Notes: generated from the sequence alone by a model not told the origin. 64,000 nt of DNA from Chitinophaga ginsengisegetis (GCF_900168065.1 NZ_FUZZ01000001.1:1550001-1614000); one strand, 5' to 3'. Positions 33,907 through 43,236 are shown, counted from the first letter of the stretch. Numbers and translations are program-made.

Positions 33907-34983
33907 TTTCCGGAGCGCCACCGGGTCTATTTCTCCCTGTTGCGCATATACGATTTTTCCACCCGGCTCCACTAAAATAGTATACGGCAATGCGCCCTGC
34001 CATTTAGGATCCACGGCTTCAATCAACTCATACTTGTCTTTCCCGGTGAAAAGATAATTCTTCCCGGACGAATGCTTCTTCTGTAAAAACTGTAATACTT
34101 TATCTTTCTTCTCCGGTTCATCTGCACTAACACTTACAAACTCAAAATCACGCTCACTGAATGTTTTAGCCAGTATAATAAACTCCGGGAACTCTGCCAC
34201 GCAAGGCACACACCAGGTAGCCCAGATATTAATCAACCGCAGATTGGCGGAAGTGTTTTTCAACAACTCCTTAATGCCGCCTACCAACACCGTGTCCAGC
34301 GTTACCGGCTCCTTTGCCCATGCCTGTGTTGCTTTTTCCACGCTGCCGCTTTTATCTTTCCATTTCACTGAACAACCAAATACTTTCGTAGTGGCCACCG
34401 GCACTTCCCGCTGGTGCAACAATGCTTCAATGGCATTCTGCGCATCCTTTGACCCGGGCTTCTTTGCAGGATTTTCCATGTCATCAATCCTTCCCTGGTA
34501 ACGCAGCTTCCTGTCTTTATCAAAAATAAAAATATGCGGTGTGGCAACAGGCCCATATGCCCGTGAAACTATTTCACTGTCGCCGTCGTACAAATAAGGG
34601 AAGTTGAACTGTTTATCTTTTGCGCGCTGTTTCATATCGTCGAAAGAATCGCCCAGGTCGGTATATCCCAGCTCATCATAACGCAACCCCTCGGCGTTGT
34701 TGGGCATAATCGCCACCAGCTTTACTCCTTTGCCGGCATAATCGGAAGTGAGCTGCTTTATCCTGTCTTCATACGCCTGCGCAGTAGGACAATGATTACA
34801 GGTAAAAACCACCGCCAGTACCTTTGCGTCGGAAAAAGAGGACAGAGAATAATTTTTCCCGTCGGTAGCCGGCAGGGTAAAATCCGGTGCAGCCGCACCA
34901 ATGGGCAATTGCTGCGCCTTTGAAAGCAACGGCAGCAGGAGGAAACAATACAGCATACTGCTGATAAGAAATTTCTTTTCCAT
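33865..34983 (-). CDS. secreted protein with two thioredoxin folds
   Basis: The 372-residue protein has a signal peptide (residues 1-24). The first fold is like AhpC/TSA with a CxxC at C62-C65 (VFTCNHCP), and residues 30-200 resemble the Bacteroidota family of peroxiredoxin-like proteins. The second (about 210-365) is TlpA-like with C258-C261 (WATWCVPCVAEF). Two active sites in one chain suggest intramolecular electron relay in the periplasm; the partner protein is unknown. It converges on the serine hydrolase gene and shares 42 bp with it. Confidence 0.9.
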   Translation of the reverse strand: MEKKFLISSMLYCFLLLPLLSKAQQLPIGAAAPDFTLPATDGKNYSLSSFSDAKVLAVVFTCNHCPTAQAYEDRIKQLTSDYAGKGVKLVAIMPNNAEGLRYDELGYTDLGDSFDDMKQRAKDKQFNFPYLYDGDSEIVSRAYGPVATPHIFIFDKDRKLRYQGRIDDMENPAKKPGSKDAQNAIEALLHQREVPVATTKVFGCSVKWKDKSGSVEKATQAWAKEPVTLDTVLVGGIKELLKNTSANLRLINIWATWCVPCVAEFPEFIILAKTFSERDFEFVSVSADEPEKKDKVLQFLQKKHSSGKNYLFTGKDKYELIEAVDPKWQGALPYTILVEPGGKIVYAQQGEIDPVALRKLIFHNRMIGPMYK

Positions 34984-35104
34984 TTTAGATGGTTTATTTT
35001 TCCTTGCTTGCGTACAGTATATTGGTCCATATTGCCGTAGGTCAACAGGTTCTTTTTCCGGGCGGGTGTTTGGCGGTATTTAAAGTTACTAAAAACTTCC
35101 ACAT

Positions 35105-36940
35105 TCATTTACCGGCTGCCCAGAAAACAGCGTTCTGAAACAGTTGCGTATATGCCGGGTTATTCAGCAACGCAGGGCAGTGCCCCATGAAAATATAGAC
35201 GTTCCTCGCTTTATAATGTTCGTTGGTCCATACCACGGGGTGATCCCCCATCTTCCTGTTGGAAGCGGGCACATAGGAACTTTCATCCACGCTGGCCAGC
35301 ACATGCACTTGCGGGCGTGGGCTTTTATCGTAGGTATACCATTCTTCTTTGTTAATAGTAAAGGGAGATGTAATGCCCTTCATCACCGGGTGGTTTTTAT
35401 CTTCCACCGTTACCTTTCCATCGGCAAAATCTGGGATATAGTTGGTGAAACGGATGCCACCCATAAAGATGGAAAACCAGTTCCACATGGGGAATCCATC
35501 GAATTCACCGAGCAGGGTGGCATGGTGAAACCCGATCCAGCCACCACGGCCTTCATTGATATATCGCTCAAACGCCGCCGCTGCTGCAGGTTTCCAGCCA
35601 TAAGGAGGATAGTCGAGCTGGATAAAAAGCTGGTATTGCTTTAAATAGTCATCGTTAATCGCATCCGTATTATTGATATAGGTAACTGCAAAATATTTCT
35701 TTGCAGCAACACTATCCAGCCACGCTTTAGCCGCTTTTGAAAAAGCCACGTGGTGGCCGCCACCTTCATACAGCACCAGCGCTGAAAACAAAGGCTTGCT
35801 GCGGTTAGGATATAAAGTAGCGTTGATCTCATCCAGCAGGTATTCTTTTTCGTCGGAAGAATATTCCCAGAACATGACGCCACCCATTTTATTCGCGGTC
35901 ACATAGTTGCATTTATTTTGTACGGACCATTCATCATCGTAGGTGATGAATTCACGTGTGGCGGGGTTGAACAGGTAGGGCGCTTTGGCGCTTTCATCGC
36001 GGTAGGCATGAAAGCCGTTTTTATTAACAAGGCTATCCTTTGTAAACGTATAGCCTTTACCGAAAGACTGTGATACGATCTTCCCTCCCAGCCCGGTGCC
36101 GGTGCTGTCGGCCAGTTGGAAGCGACGACCATAAAAAGCAATGCCCATTACCAGCTTTTGCACAGGTACGCCGGCGGCCACATAGGCTTTCACCGCTTTA
36201 TCGCCCGACAGCGCGCCGGGGTTATCGGCCGGTGTGAAGAGGTTGGTATGATGACCGGCATTTTTATCTGAATAAAAATCATAGGTCATCAGGTTGATAT
36301 AATCCAGGTATCTGGCGGCCTTACCCATTTCCGATGTTTCCAGGAAAGCGGCAAAACCACCTACTGCCGTAGTGAGCAGCTTTTTCTGATGTGTTTCCTT
36401 TTGCAACTTATCCAGCTCCTTCCGCAGCGCGGCAAACATAAGGGTGAAGTTTTGTTTGTCTTCCGGACGGTATATATTGCCTTCTTCCCCCGCACGACCG
36501 GGATATTCCCAGTCGATATCCACGCCATCCAGTTTGTATTTACGGATAATATCCACGGCACTTACCGCAAAAGCTTTGCGCGAAGTATCCGTTAACACGG
36601 CGTCAGAGAAATTTTCACTCCATGCCCAGCCGCCGATAGAAATCAGGATCTTCAGCTCCGGGTTGATGGCTTTCAGTTCATTGATGCGACGCAGGTTTAC
36701 CGTATCTGTTTTTTCGTTGGTCAGCACTGCGCGGTTGTGCTGCACATTTACAAAAGCGTAATTGATGTGCGTAAGCTTCCGCGGTGCAATCCCGTCTGTA
36801 TTCACCAATCCCCTGAATCCGCCCACATAGCCAATGATCACCGGCTTAGCCTGTGCGGTGGATACCTGCGGAGTGGCGCTAAGTAAAACCGGGAGTAGCA
36901 GCATTAAAATGGATAGTAACCTGTTTCTTTTTTCGGGCAT
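35105..36940 (-). CDS. GH18 chitinase fused to a C-terminal ThuA-like domain
   Basis: The start at 36940 (MPEKRNRLLS) places a signal peptide at residues 1-29; upstream codons are poor. Residues about 33-380 are a GH18 TIM barrel with the catalytic DGVDIDWEYPG (acid/base E145) and SIGGWAWS. Residues about 385-611 are a ThuA-like (class I glutamine amidotransferase-fold) domain, recognised by VLYEGGGHH, GWIGFHHATLL and the final FMGHCPALLNN. ThuA domains occur in sugar-related proteins but their reaction is unsettled. It is divergent from a GH71/GH99-like gene. Confidence 0.92.
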   Translation of the reverse strand: MPEKRNRLLSILMLLLPVLLSATPQVSTAQAKPVIIGYVGGFRGLVNTDGIAPRKLTHINYAFVNVQHNRAVLTNEKTDTVNLRRINELKAINPELKILISIGGWAWSENFSDAVLTDTSRKAFAVSAVDIIRKYKLDGVDIDWEYPGRAGEEGNIYRPEDKQNFTLMFAALRKELDKLQKETHQKKLLTTAVGGFAAFLETSEMGKAARYLDYINLMTYDFYSDKNAGHHTNLFTPADNPGALSGDKAVKAYVAAGVPVQKLVMGIAFYGRRFQLADSTGTGLGGKIVSQSFGKGYTFTKDSLVNKNGFHAYRDESAKAPYLFNPATREFITYDDEWSVQNKCNYVTANKMGGVMFWEYSSDEKEYLLDEINATLYPNRSKPLFSALVLYEGGGHHVAFSKAAKAWLDSVAAKKYFAVTYINNTDAINDDYLKQYQLFIQLDYPPYGWKPAAAAAFERYINEGRGGWIGFHHATLLGEFDGFPMWNWFSIFMGGIRFTNYIPDFADGKVTVEDKNHPVMKGITSPFTINKEEWYTYDKSPRPQVHVLASVDESSYVPASNRKMGDHPVVWTNEHYKARNVYIFMGHCPALLNNPAYTQLFQNAVFWAAGK

Positions 36941-37111
36941 AAATATTTTGGTTGTATACGGGAAGATAATATTATTCTGCCGTGCAGTTACTGCATGAAG
37001 AGTAACAACACGTCCCATTCCTGAAAATTAATTGCTGAAATATGCCATTAATACGGCCAATTAATGCTTTGTTAACGCTTTTGTTAGGTCTCCCCGCTTT
37101 ACTTGCACCTT

Positions 37112-37132
37112 ATTCCGGCTACAAACCGGAAT
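37112..37132 (+). other. stem-loop in the GH71/GH99 leader
   Basis: ATTCCGG and CCGGAAT are perfect 7-bp arms around a 7-nt loop. It is one of three successive hairpins upstream of the hydrolase gene (the others are AAGGT/ACCTT at 37141-37159 and the terminator-like stem at 37161). No riboswitch class could be matched. Confidence 0.5.
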
Positions 37133-37160
37133 ACACAACTAAGGTGAATGCAAAACCTTT

Positions 37161-37194
37161 GGAGAATCCGGGCAAGCCGGGTTCTCCTCTTTTT
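37161..37194 (+). terminator. terminator-like hairpin inside the leader of the GH71/GH99-like gene
   Basis: The 11-bp arms GGAGAATCCGG and CCGGGTTCTCC (one G-U pair) surround a 5-nt loop, followed by TCTTTTT. It lies 38 bp before the ATG at 37232 and after no plus-strand gene, so it either attenuates the hydrolase mRNA or ends a small leader RNA. Confidence 0.7.
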
Positions 37195-37231
37195 AAAAGC
37201 AAGTTCCACGTTAATAACAAACAGTATACAT

Positions 37232-38497
37232 ATGAAGCGTATTTTAACAGCTTTCCTCCTCCTGCTGAGCTTATCCGCCGCGGCACAATTGAAACACAGC
37301 AGGGAATCGCAGTACCCTACTTATCATGGCTTGGTGATGGCCGGCTACCAGGGATGGTTCCGGGCCGAAGGCGATGGCTCCGGCGCCCGGCGTTTTTCCT
37401 ATGGCGATGAAACCCGCAGTGGAATAGATATGTGGCCCGATGTGAGTGAATATGAGAAAACATACGCCACTCCTTTTAAGCTCGCCAACGGACAGCCCGC
37501 CCGTTTCTTCAGTTCGTACGACAAAAGCACCGTGGACATTCACTTCAAATGGATGCAGCAGTATGGAGTGGACGGCGTTTTTATGCAACGTTTTTTTAAT
37601 AATGCCAAACGCCACGACAGCGCCTCCTCTGTTGTGCTGAAAAATGCGTTTGCGGCGGCATCAAAATATAAAAGGGCTATTGCCGTGATGTACGACCTTT
37701 CCGGGTTAAGCGCTTCGGGAGAAGATTGTTCCGCTATTATTGAAGATTGGAAATACCTGGTAGATCAGCTGAAAGTAACCAACCAGCCCGGCGCCAAAAC
37801 TTACCTGCAGCAAAATGGCAAACCCGTAGTGGCTATCTGGGGGATCGGTTTTCCTGATCGCCCCTATAACCTCCGGAATATTGGGCTCGAAAGGCTCATC
37901 GATTTTCTCAAAAATGATCCTGTTTATGGCGGCTGCGCCGTGATGCTGGGCGTACCCACGGCCTGGCGCTCCTTGAACGCCGACTGCCTGCCCGATCCTT
38001 ACCTGCATACCATCATTAAACAGGCGGACATTGTGCTGCCCTGGACCGTACAACGGTATTCCCCGCTGCTGCACAACGATATGGACCGCTACCGCGATAA
38101 CCTTATCGACGACCTGGCCTGGTGCCGCGCCAATCACCTGGAATATGTGCCCTGCATCTATCCCGGCTTCAGCTGGCATAACCTCAGTCGCTATGAATTC
38201 CCGGACGACGTAAAACCAGTGGGCTCCATTCCCCGCCAGGGTGGACGGTTTTACTGGCAGCAGATTTCCACCGCACTCACCGCCGGCGCCACTATGCTGT
38301 ATGTAGCCATGTTTGATGAAGTAAATGAAGCCACGGCTATTTTTAAGGGAAGCGACCAGCCACCAGTGAGCGCCACCACACCGTTTATTAATTTAGATGG
38401 GAAGCCCTCAGATCATTATCTCTGGCTTACCGGGGAAGCCGCCAGAATGTTGCGTAATGAAAAACCACTGACGGTAAAGATGCCCGAAAGAAAATAA
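37232..38497 (+). CDS. GH71/GH99-like glycoside hydrolase
   Basis: The ATG at 37232 gives MKRILTAFLL and a signal peptide ending at SLSAAAQ (residue 19). The 421-residue protein resembles the GH71/GH99-like family: GLVMAGYQGWFRAEGDG near residue 33, DGVFMQRFF near 114 and FDEVNEATAI near 361. The E-x-x-E pair (E363, E366) is the pattern of the GH99 active site. Likely substrates are alpha-mannan or fungal alpha-glucan, which would complement the divergent chitinase. A structured leader with a terminator-like hairpin precedes it, and a strong bidirectional terminator follows. Confidence 0.85.
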   Translation: MKRILTAFLLLLSLSAAAQLKHSRESQYPTYHGLVMAGYQGWFRAEGDGSGARRFSYGDETRSGIDMWPDVSEYEKTYATPFKLANGQPARFFSSYDKSTVDIHFKWMQQYGVDGVFMQRFFNNAKRHDSASSVVLKNAFAAASKYKRAIAVMYDLSGLSASGEDCSAIIEDWKYLVDQLKVTNQPGAKTYLQQNGKPVVAIWGIGFPDRPYNLRNIGLERLIDFLKNDPVYGGCAVMLGVPTAWRSLNADCLPDPYLHTIIKQADIVLPWTVQRYSPLLHNDMDRYRDNLIDDLAWCRANHLEYVPCIYPGFSWHNLSRYEFPDDVKPVGSIPRQGGRFYWQQISTALTAGATMLYVAMFDEVNEATAIFKGSDQPPVSATTPFINLDGKPSDHYLWLTGEAARMLRNEKPLTVKMPERK

Positions 38498-38513
38498 CAT
38501 CAGAAATAGTTAA

Positions 38514-38556
38514 AATAATACGTCCAGGCAACGGACCGTTACCTGGACGTATTATT
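38514..38556. terminator. bidirectional terminator between convergent genes
   Basis: A 15-bp perfect outer stem (38514-38528 with 38542-38556) encloses a second stem of AACGG/CCGTT. It lies between the stop of the GH71/GH99-like gene and the stop of the minus-strand 129-residue gene, and A/T-rich tails on both sides allow use in both directions. Confidence 0.85.
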
Positions 38557-38577
38557 TTAAAGGTGTACAAAGTACGC

Positions 38578-38967
38578 TTATTTTACTACCTGCATGGCCA
38601 GGTGTTTTCCTTTGGTCATGAGATAAACGCCTCCGAAATAGGAAGCAATTCCCACGGTGATGAAAACCACCACCATCCATATAATTCTGCGCTTGTTTCC
38701 TTTCTTTCTCTCGTTCCGGTCCAGCACTATCTGCTCCACTTCGAGCCACCTTCTGCCAGGATCACCACCTGTATAACGTTCTGTGAGCCTGCCCGTTCTT
38801 ATCAGCTGTTGATACATGGCCGCAACTGATTTGGCATTAGGGATATTATCCATCAATGCGCACAATTCCCTCGTATCATCATCTGATGCCTTTCGCTGTG
38901 TGATGGCTGCTTCCGGTAACTTTTTCAGTAATAGCCTATCTGCCATCATTTTAAAATAAGTACTCAT
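38578..38967 (-). CDS. hypothetical protein with one C-terminal membrane segment
   Basis: The 129-residue protein (an internal ATG at 38949 would give 123 residues) has a charged, helical N-terminal region up to residue 90 and one membrane segment about residues 96-118 (IIWMVVVFITVGIASYFGG), with a short tail. No signal peptide is seen, so most of it would lie in the cytoplasm. No known domain was recognised. It could be a small membrane regulator, but this is speculation. It is flanked by terminators and by a 258-bp gap. Confidence 0.7.
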   Translation of the reverse strand: MSTYFKMMADRLLLKKLPEAAITQRKASDDDTRELCALMDNIPNAKSVAAMYQQLIRTGRLTERYTGGDPGRRWLEVEQIVLDRNERKKGNKRRIIWMVVVFITVGIASYFGGVYLMTKGKHLAMQVVK

Positions 38968-39192
38968 AAGAATGCCTGAATGAATGGTTTGATATCGGTA
39001 TTGTATCTACGAGATACAGGAGTACATAGTTTTCATTCCGGCCAAAAAATGATGAAAAATAAGGACGGGGATTTTTCTCCCCAGCCCCTGATATTTCCGG
39101 TTTTCATAATATGGATACCTAACCATAAAGGCAGTCAAAACCCACCACTGCAACGTTTCCAACAGGCATACCATCTCAAACCACTGCTACAG

Positions 39193-39208
39193 AATTCCTT
39201 TAGGAATT
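39193..39208. promoter_or_regulatory. palindrome upstream of the response regulator operon
   Basis: AATTCC-TTTA-GGAATT is a perfect 6-bp-arm repeat 17 bp before the response regulator ATG. It lies just before a TACTTTTA box (39214-39221). A role in autoregulation is possible; the evidence is symmetry and position only. Confidence 0.4.
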
Positions 39209-39225
39209 ATCCCTACTTTTAGCCC

Positions 39226-39897
39226 ATGAAAGTGCTGATTATAGAAGATGAACCAGCTCTCCGGGCAAGCATACAGGAATACCTGGAACACCAGGGCTAT
39301 ATTTGTGAACTGGCTGCAGATTTTCCACAGGCCATTGACAAGGTCAATGAATTTGACTACGACTGCATAGTGGCAGACATCGGCCTGCCAAAAGGCAATG
39401 GCCTCGATGTTGTAAAAGAGCTGAAACTGCTGGAATCCAGGGCCGGTATCATTATCATTTCTGCCAAAGACTCACTGGAAGACAAATTGAGCGGCCTAGA
39501 ACTCGGTGCAGATGATTATCTCACCAAACCATTTCACCTTTCAGAACTCAATGCCCGGATAAATGCCATTTTACGCCGGAAAAACTTTGATGGTAATACT
39601 ACTGTCAACTTCAGCGAAATCACAATAAAACCCGCCTCCAAAACGGTGCTGGTACATAATAAACCGATTACCCTCACCGGGAAAGAATACCAGCTGCTGC
39701 TGTATTTCATTGCCAACCAACACCGGGTAGTCACCAAATCCGCACTGGCAGGCCACCTCTGGGGCGATGAATACGACCAGGCCGGCTCCTATGATTTTAT
39801 TTATACCCACATTAAAAATCTCCGGAAAAAAATGCTGGAAGCCGGTGGCGAAGATTATATCAAAACAGTATACGGAACCGGTTACCGTTTCGGATAA
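39226..39897 (+). CDS. OmpR-family response regulator
   Basis: The 223-residue protein has a receiver domain with the acidic pair at E7-D8, phospho-acceptor D51 (DCIVADIGLPKGNG) and the conserved lysine in YLTKPF. An OmpR/PhoB winged helix follows (about 130-222, with ITLTGKEYQLLLYF and TVYGTGYRFG). It pairs with the histidine kinase 24 bp downstream. The same strand continues to a TonB-dependent receptor and a membrane sulfatase, so these are its likely targets, together with itself. Confidence 0.95.
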   Translation: MKVLIIEDEPALRASIQEYLEHQGYICELAADFPQAIDKVNEFDYDCIVADIGLPKGNGLDVVKELKLLESRAGIIIISAKDSLEDKLSGLELGADDYLTKPFHLSELNARINAILRRKNFDGNTTVNFSEITIKPASKTVLVHNKPITLTGKEYQLLLYFIANQHRVVTKSALAGHLWGDEYDQAGSYDFIYTHIKNLRKKMLEAGGEDYIKTVYGTGYRFG

Positions 39898-39921
39898 CAT
39901 CTACTAAAAAACAGCGCGCAC

Positions 39922-41184
39922 ATGAAACTGCTGACAAAAACAACCCTGTACTTTTTATTGATCATGCTACCTGTTTTTACAGCAGGCGCTTTTTACCTGT
40001 ACGCAAAATTCAATACGGAGATAAAATATGAAACAGATGAAGAACTGGTGAATGACAAGCTCCAGTGGATGCGGTACCTCGATACCGCCAGTGTGAACAA
40101 CCCTGTTTTCAGTATTAAAACGCCGGAATTTAACCTGCATCCCACTACAAATCCGGTGCAATCAAAACATAACCTGAAAGGCGTAAACATTTACCAGGAA
40201 CCGGAAAACACCTATGCCCCCTTCCGGCAACTAACCCAGGTAATCCGTGTGAATAATAAAAATTATGAACTGGTACTCCGTAAATCGCTGATAGAAAAAG
40301 ATGACCTGGTAAATAACATTATCCATGTAATGCTGGTGGCCTTTGGCGGCCTGCTCCTGTTTGTATTGCTTTCCAACTGGCTGATCAGCAAAAGTGTATG
40401 GAAACCATTTTACCGGTCGCTCGACAAAATACAACAGCTGCAACTGAACAAACTGGAAAGCATCGTTTTTGAACATACCGCCACGCTTGAATTTAACAGG
40501 TTGAATACCGCCCTCAGCGCCATGACTACCCGCATTCACGGGGATTATACCAGTATGAAAGAATTAACGGAAGATGCAGCCCATGAAATGCAAACACCCC
40601 TCGCTATTGCCCAGAGCAAACTGGAATTATTGCTGCAGGACGACACCCTCTCGGAAACACAACAGAACAGCATCCTCGCCGGTTATGATGAGCTGCAACG
40701 CCTGTCGCGCCTCAATCACAACCTGTTACTGCTGGCTAAAATAGAAAACCAGCAGTACCCGGTAACGGAACAGCCGGACCTTTGCACCGTTGTTGAAAAA
40801 TACCTGCTGCTTTTTGAGGAGCTTATCAAAGAAAAAGAGCTGCATATTCATAAAGAAATAACCGCCACCGCGCCGTGGCCGCTGCATCCGGCACTCACCG
40901 ATATACTGGTCAGCAACCTGCTCGGGAATGCTATTAAATACAATTATCCACAAGGTAATATCTCCATCCGGTTAACATCCGACACTTTTACCATTTCCAA
41001 TACCAGCCATCTACCCGAAATACCCGCCAATGTGTTGTTTCAGCGCTTTAAAAAACACAACAACGGCTACACCAATTCCAATGGCCTGGGACTGGCCATC
41101 GTTAAAAAAATGGCAGACTCCTATCATTTTCATCTTACCTATTATTATACAAACGGCCAGCATACCTTCAAGATAACCCTATAG
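39922..41184 (+). CDS. sensor histidine kinase
   Basis: The 420-residue kinase has two membrane segments (about 7-27 and 134-156) with a periplasmic sensor of about 105 residues, then a HAMP-like linker. The phospho-acceptor is H221 in EDAAHEMQTPLAIAQ. NLLGNAIKYNYPQG is the N box and GLGLAIVKKMAD the G2 box; the G1 box is degenerate (short FTISNTSHLPE), a trait of several Bacteroidota kinases next to TonB receptors. It is the partner of the response regulator before it. The signal is unknown. Confidence 0.93.
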   Translation: MKLLTKTTLYFLLIMLPVFTAGAFYLYAKFNTEIKYETDEELVNDKLQWMRYLDTASVNNPVFSIKTPEFNLHPTTNPVQSKHNLKGVNIYQEPENTYAPFRQLTQVIRVNNKNYELVLRKSLIEKDDLVNNIIHVMLVAFGGLLLFVLLSNWLISKSVWKPFYRSLDKIQQLQLNKLESIVFEHTATLEFNRLNTALSAMTTRIHGDYTSMKELTEDAAHEMQTPLAIAQSKLELLLQDDTLSETQQNSILAGYDELQRLSRLNHNLLLLAKIENQQYPVTEQPDLCTVVEKYLLLFEELIKEKELHIHKEITATAPWPLHPALTDILVSNLLGNAIKYNYPQGNISIRLTSDTFTISNTSHLPEIPANVLFQRFKKHNNGYTNSNGLGLAIVKKMADSYHFHLTYYYTNGQHTFKITL

Positions 41185-41241
41185 CCTACCGTTCAGATTT
41201 GCTCCAGATTCAGTGTTTTTCTTTGCCATATAAAGGAGCAT

Positions 41242-43236
41242 ATGAAACACATAGTACTGGCTGTCATTTTATTGAGCACGGTGGAAATTGTAACCGCACA
41301 AAATCGTGTGCCCGTTCCCGTTAAAGACACTACACAGCAACCGCTTAAAGATACCACCATCAGCAAAGTATCGGACCTGGAAGAAGTAGTAATTTCTTCC
41401 ACCCGGAATAACCGCCGTATCGAAGACCTCCCCATGAAAGTAGAAGTACTGGGAAAAGAAGATATGATGGAAGAAAGCGGCATAAAACCCGGTAACGTGA
41501 CCAGTATCCTCGGCGACCTGTCGGTAATCCATATTCAAAACACCTCCGCGGTGAGCGGTAACAACGCCATCCGCATGCAGGGGCTGGATGGTAAATACAC
41601 CCAGCTGCTTCGTGATGGCGTGCCTGTTTACGAAGGGCTGAGCGGCAATTTCGGCGTACTGTCCATTCCGCCGCTGGATCTTAAACAGGTGGAAATTATA
41701 AAAGGATCTGTTTCCACACTCTTTGGCGGTGGCGCTATTGCCGGTATTATCAACTTCATCGCCAAAACGCCCGGCAGCAAACCCGAACTAACGGTGCTGG
41801 TTAATCGTAGTACGCTGAAAGAAACCAATGTGAACGCGTACTACGCAGAAAAATACGGCAAAACCGGCATGACTCTTTTTGCCGGCGTTACTACTCAAAA
41901 CGCCACCGACGTAAATAAAGATGGCTTCAGCGATGTACCACGCCTGCGCCAATACCTGCTCCACCCCCGCTTCTTCTGGTACATCAATCCCCAAACCACT
42001 TTCGTGGCGGGTTATACCGGCACCATCGAAAAGCGCGAAGGCGGCGATATGCAGGTGCTGGATCATGCTGCCGGCGGCATCCATCAGTATACAGAAGTCA
42101 ATAACAGCGAAAGACACAGCGCAGAGCTGCAGTTTACCCGGAAAAACCTGGCCGGCGGCACATTGTCTGTGAAAGGAGCCGGGAGCTTCTTTCACCTGGA
42201 AAATAACGTGGAAACATTTGCACTGCTGGGAAATCAAACCAGTACCTACGCGGAGGCTGCCTATCATAAAACTGCCGGCCGCCACGACTGGGTAGCCGGC
42301 ATCAACAACACCGGCGAAATATATCACCGCGCCAAAGGCGACAGCACGTTGCTGGGCAACTACCAGTACAACACGGTGGGCGCTTTTGTACAGGATGGCC
42401 TCCGGATCACGGATCAGCTGATGGCAGAAGCCGGACTGCGTGCAGATCATCACAATAAGTTCGGCTGGTACATTTTACCACGACTGGCATTTGTGTACAA
42501 ACCGGTGAGTGACCTGTCCATCCGCCTGAGCGCGGGTACCGGTTATAAATCGCCCGCTGTTTTCACCACCCAAACCCAAACCATCGGCTACCGGTACCTG
42601 CTGCCGCTCAGCGCAGGTATAAAATCCGAAAGAAGCCAGGGGATTAACTTTGACGGGAACTACCACACCATTTTTGGTAAGATAGACATGACCCTGAACC
42701 AGGCGTTCTACTACACCCATATCAAAGATCCCATCCTGCCGGTGCGGCAACCCGGTAACCAGGGGATGTACCTGCTGCAGAATATGCCTTATGCCGTAAA
42801 CAGTCTCGGTACAGATACCTACCTCCGTTTTGAACTGGATCACCTGGAACTGTACCTGGGATATAATCATACCGTGTCCCGGTACAATGATCCCGCCCGT
42901 ACCAACATAGCATTTGCACCACAGGATAAGTTTGCCGGCACGCTGGCGTACAGTATTGAAGGCAAGTGGCGCTTTGGCATTGAAAACAGCCGCGTAGGCC
43001 ATCAGTACGACGATAACAATCAACAAACGCCCAACTACTGGTTCTGGGCAGCCATGATATCCCGGCAATTTGGAGAGCATGTTACCCTGGTACTCAACGG
43101 GGAGAACCTTTTTGATGCAAGACAGGGCAAGCATACACCCCTTTATACCGGTACTATTACACACCCGGAATTTGCACAATTATGGGGGCCTGTTGATGGA
43201 AGAATCATCAATATGTCATTGAAAGTTAATTTATAG
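41242..43236 (+). CDS. TonB-dependent outer membrane receptor
   Basis: The 664-residue protein has a signal peptide (residues 1-20, VEIVTAQN), a TonB plug domain about 55-165 (EEVVISSTRNNRRIEDLP, then IRMQGLDGKYTQLLRDGVPV and GGGAIAGIINFIAK), and a barrel ending in the aromatic-terminated strand RIINMSLKVNL. It is not a SusC type: it is shorter and lacks STN and carboxypeptidase-like domains, so it more likely imports a metal complex, siderophore or cofactor. It lies 57 bp after the histidine kinase. Confidence 0.94.
   Translation: MKHIVLAVILLSTVEIVTAQNRVPVPVKDTTQQPLKDTTISKVSDLEEVVISSTRNNRRIEDLPMKVEVLGKEDMMEESGIKPGNVTSILGDLSVIHIQNTSAVSGNNAIRMQGLDGKYTQLLRDGVPVYEGLSGNFGVLSIPPLDLKQVEIIKGSVSTLFGGGAIAGIINFIAKTPGSKPELTVLVNRSTLKETNVNAYYAEKYGKTGMTLFAGVTTQNATDVNKDGFSDVPRLRQYLLHPRFFWYINPQTTFVAGYTGTIEKREGGDMQVLDHAAGGIHQYTEVNNSERHSAELQFTRKNLAGGTLSVKGAGSFFHLENNVETFALLGNQTSTYAEAAYHKTAGRHDWVAGINNTGEIYHRAKGDSTLLGNYQYNTVGAFVQDGLRITDQLMAEAGLRADHHNKFGWYILPRLAFVYKPVSDLSIRLSAGTGYKSPAVFTTQTQTIGYRYLLPLSAGIKSERSQGINFDGNYHTIFGKIDMTLNQAFYYTHIKDPILPVRQPGNQGMYLLQNMPYAVNSLGTDTYLRFELDHLELYLGYNHTVSRYNDPARTNIAFAPQDKFAGTLAYSIEGKWRFGIENSRVGHQYDDNNQQTPNYWFWAAMISRQFGEHVTLVLNGENLFDARQGKHTPLYTGTITHPEFAQLWGPVDGRIINMSLKVNL

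Noticed and set aside
37042..37410. Leader frame with a hydrophobic start (MPLIRPINALLTLLLG)
   Set aside because: It runs through three stem-loops and into the GH71/GH99-like gene in another frame. A leader peptide is possible but the frame does not stop where one would expect.
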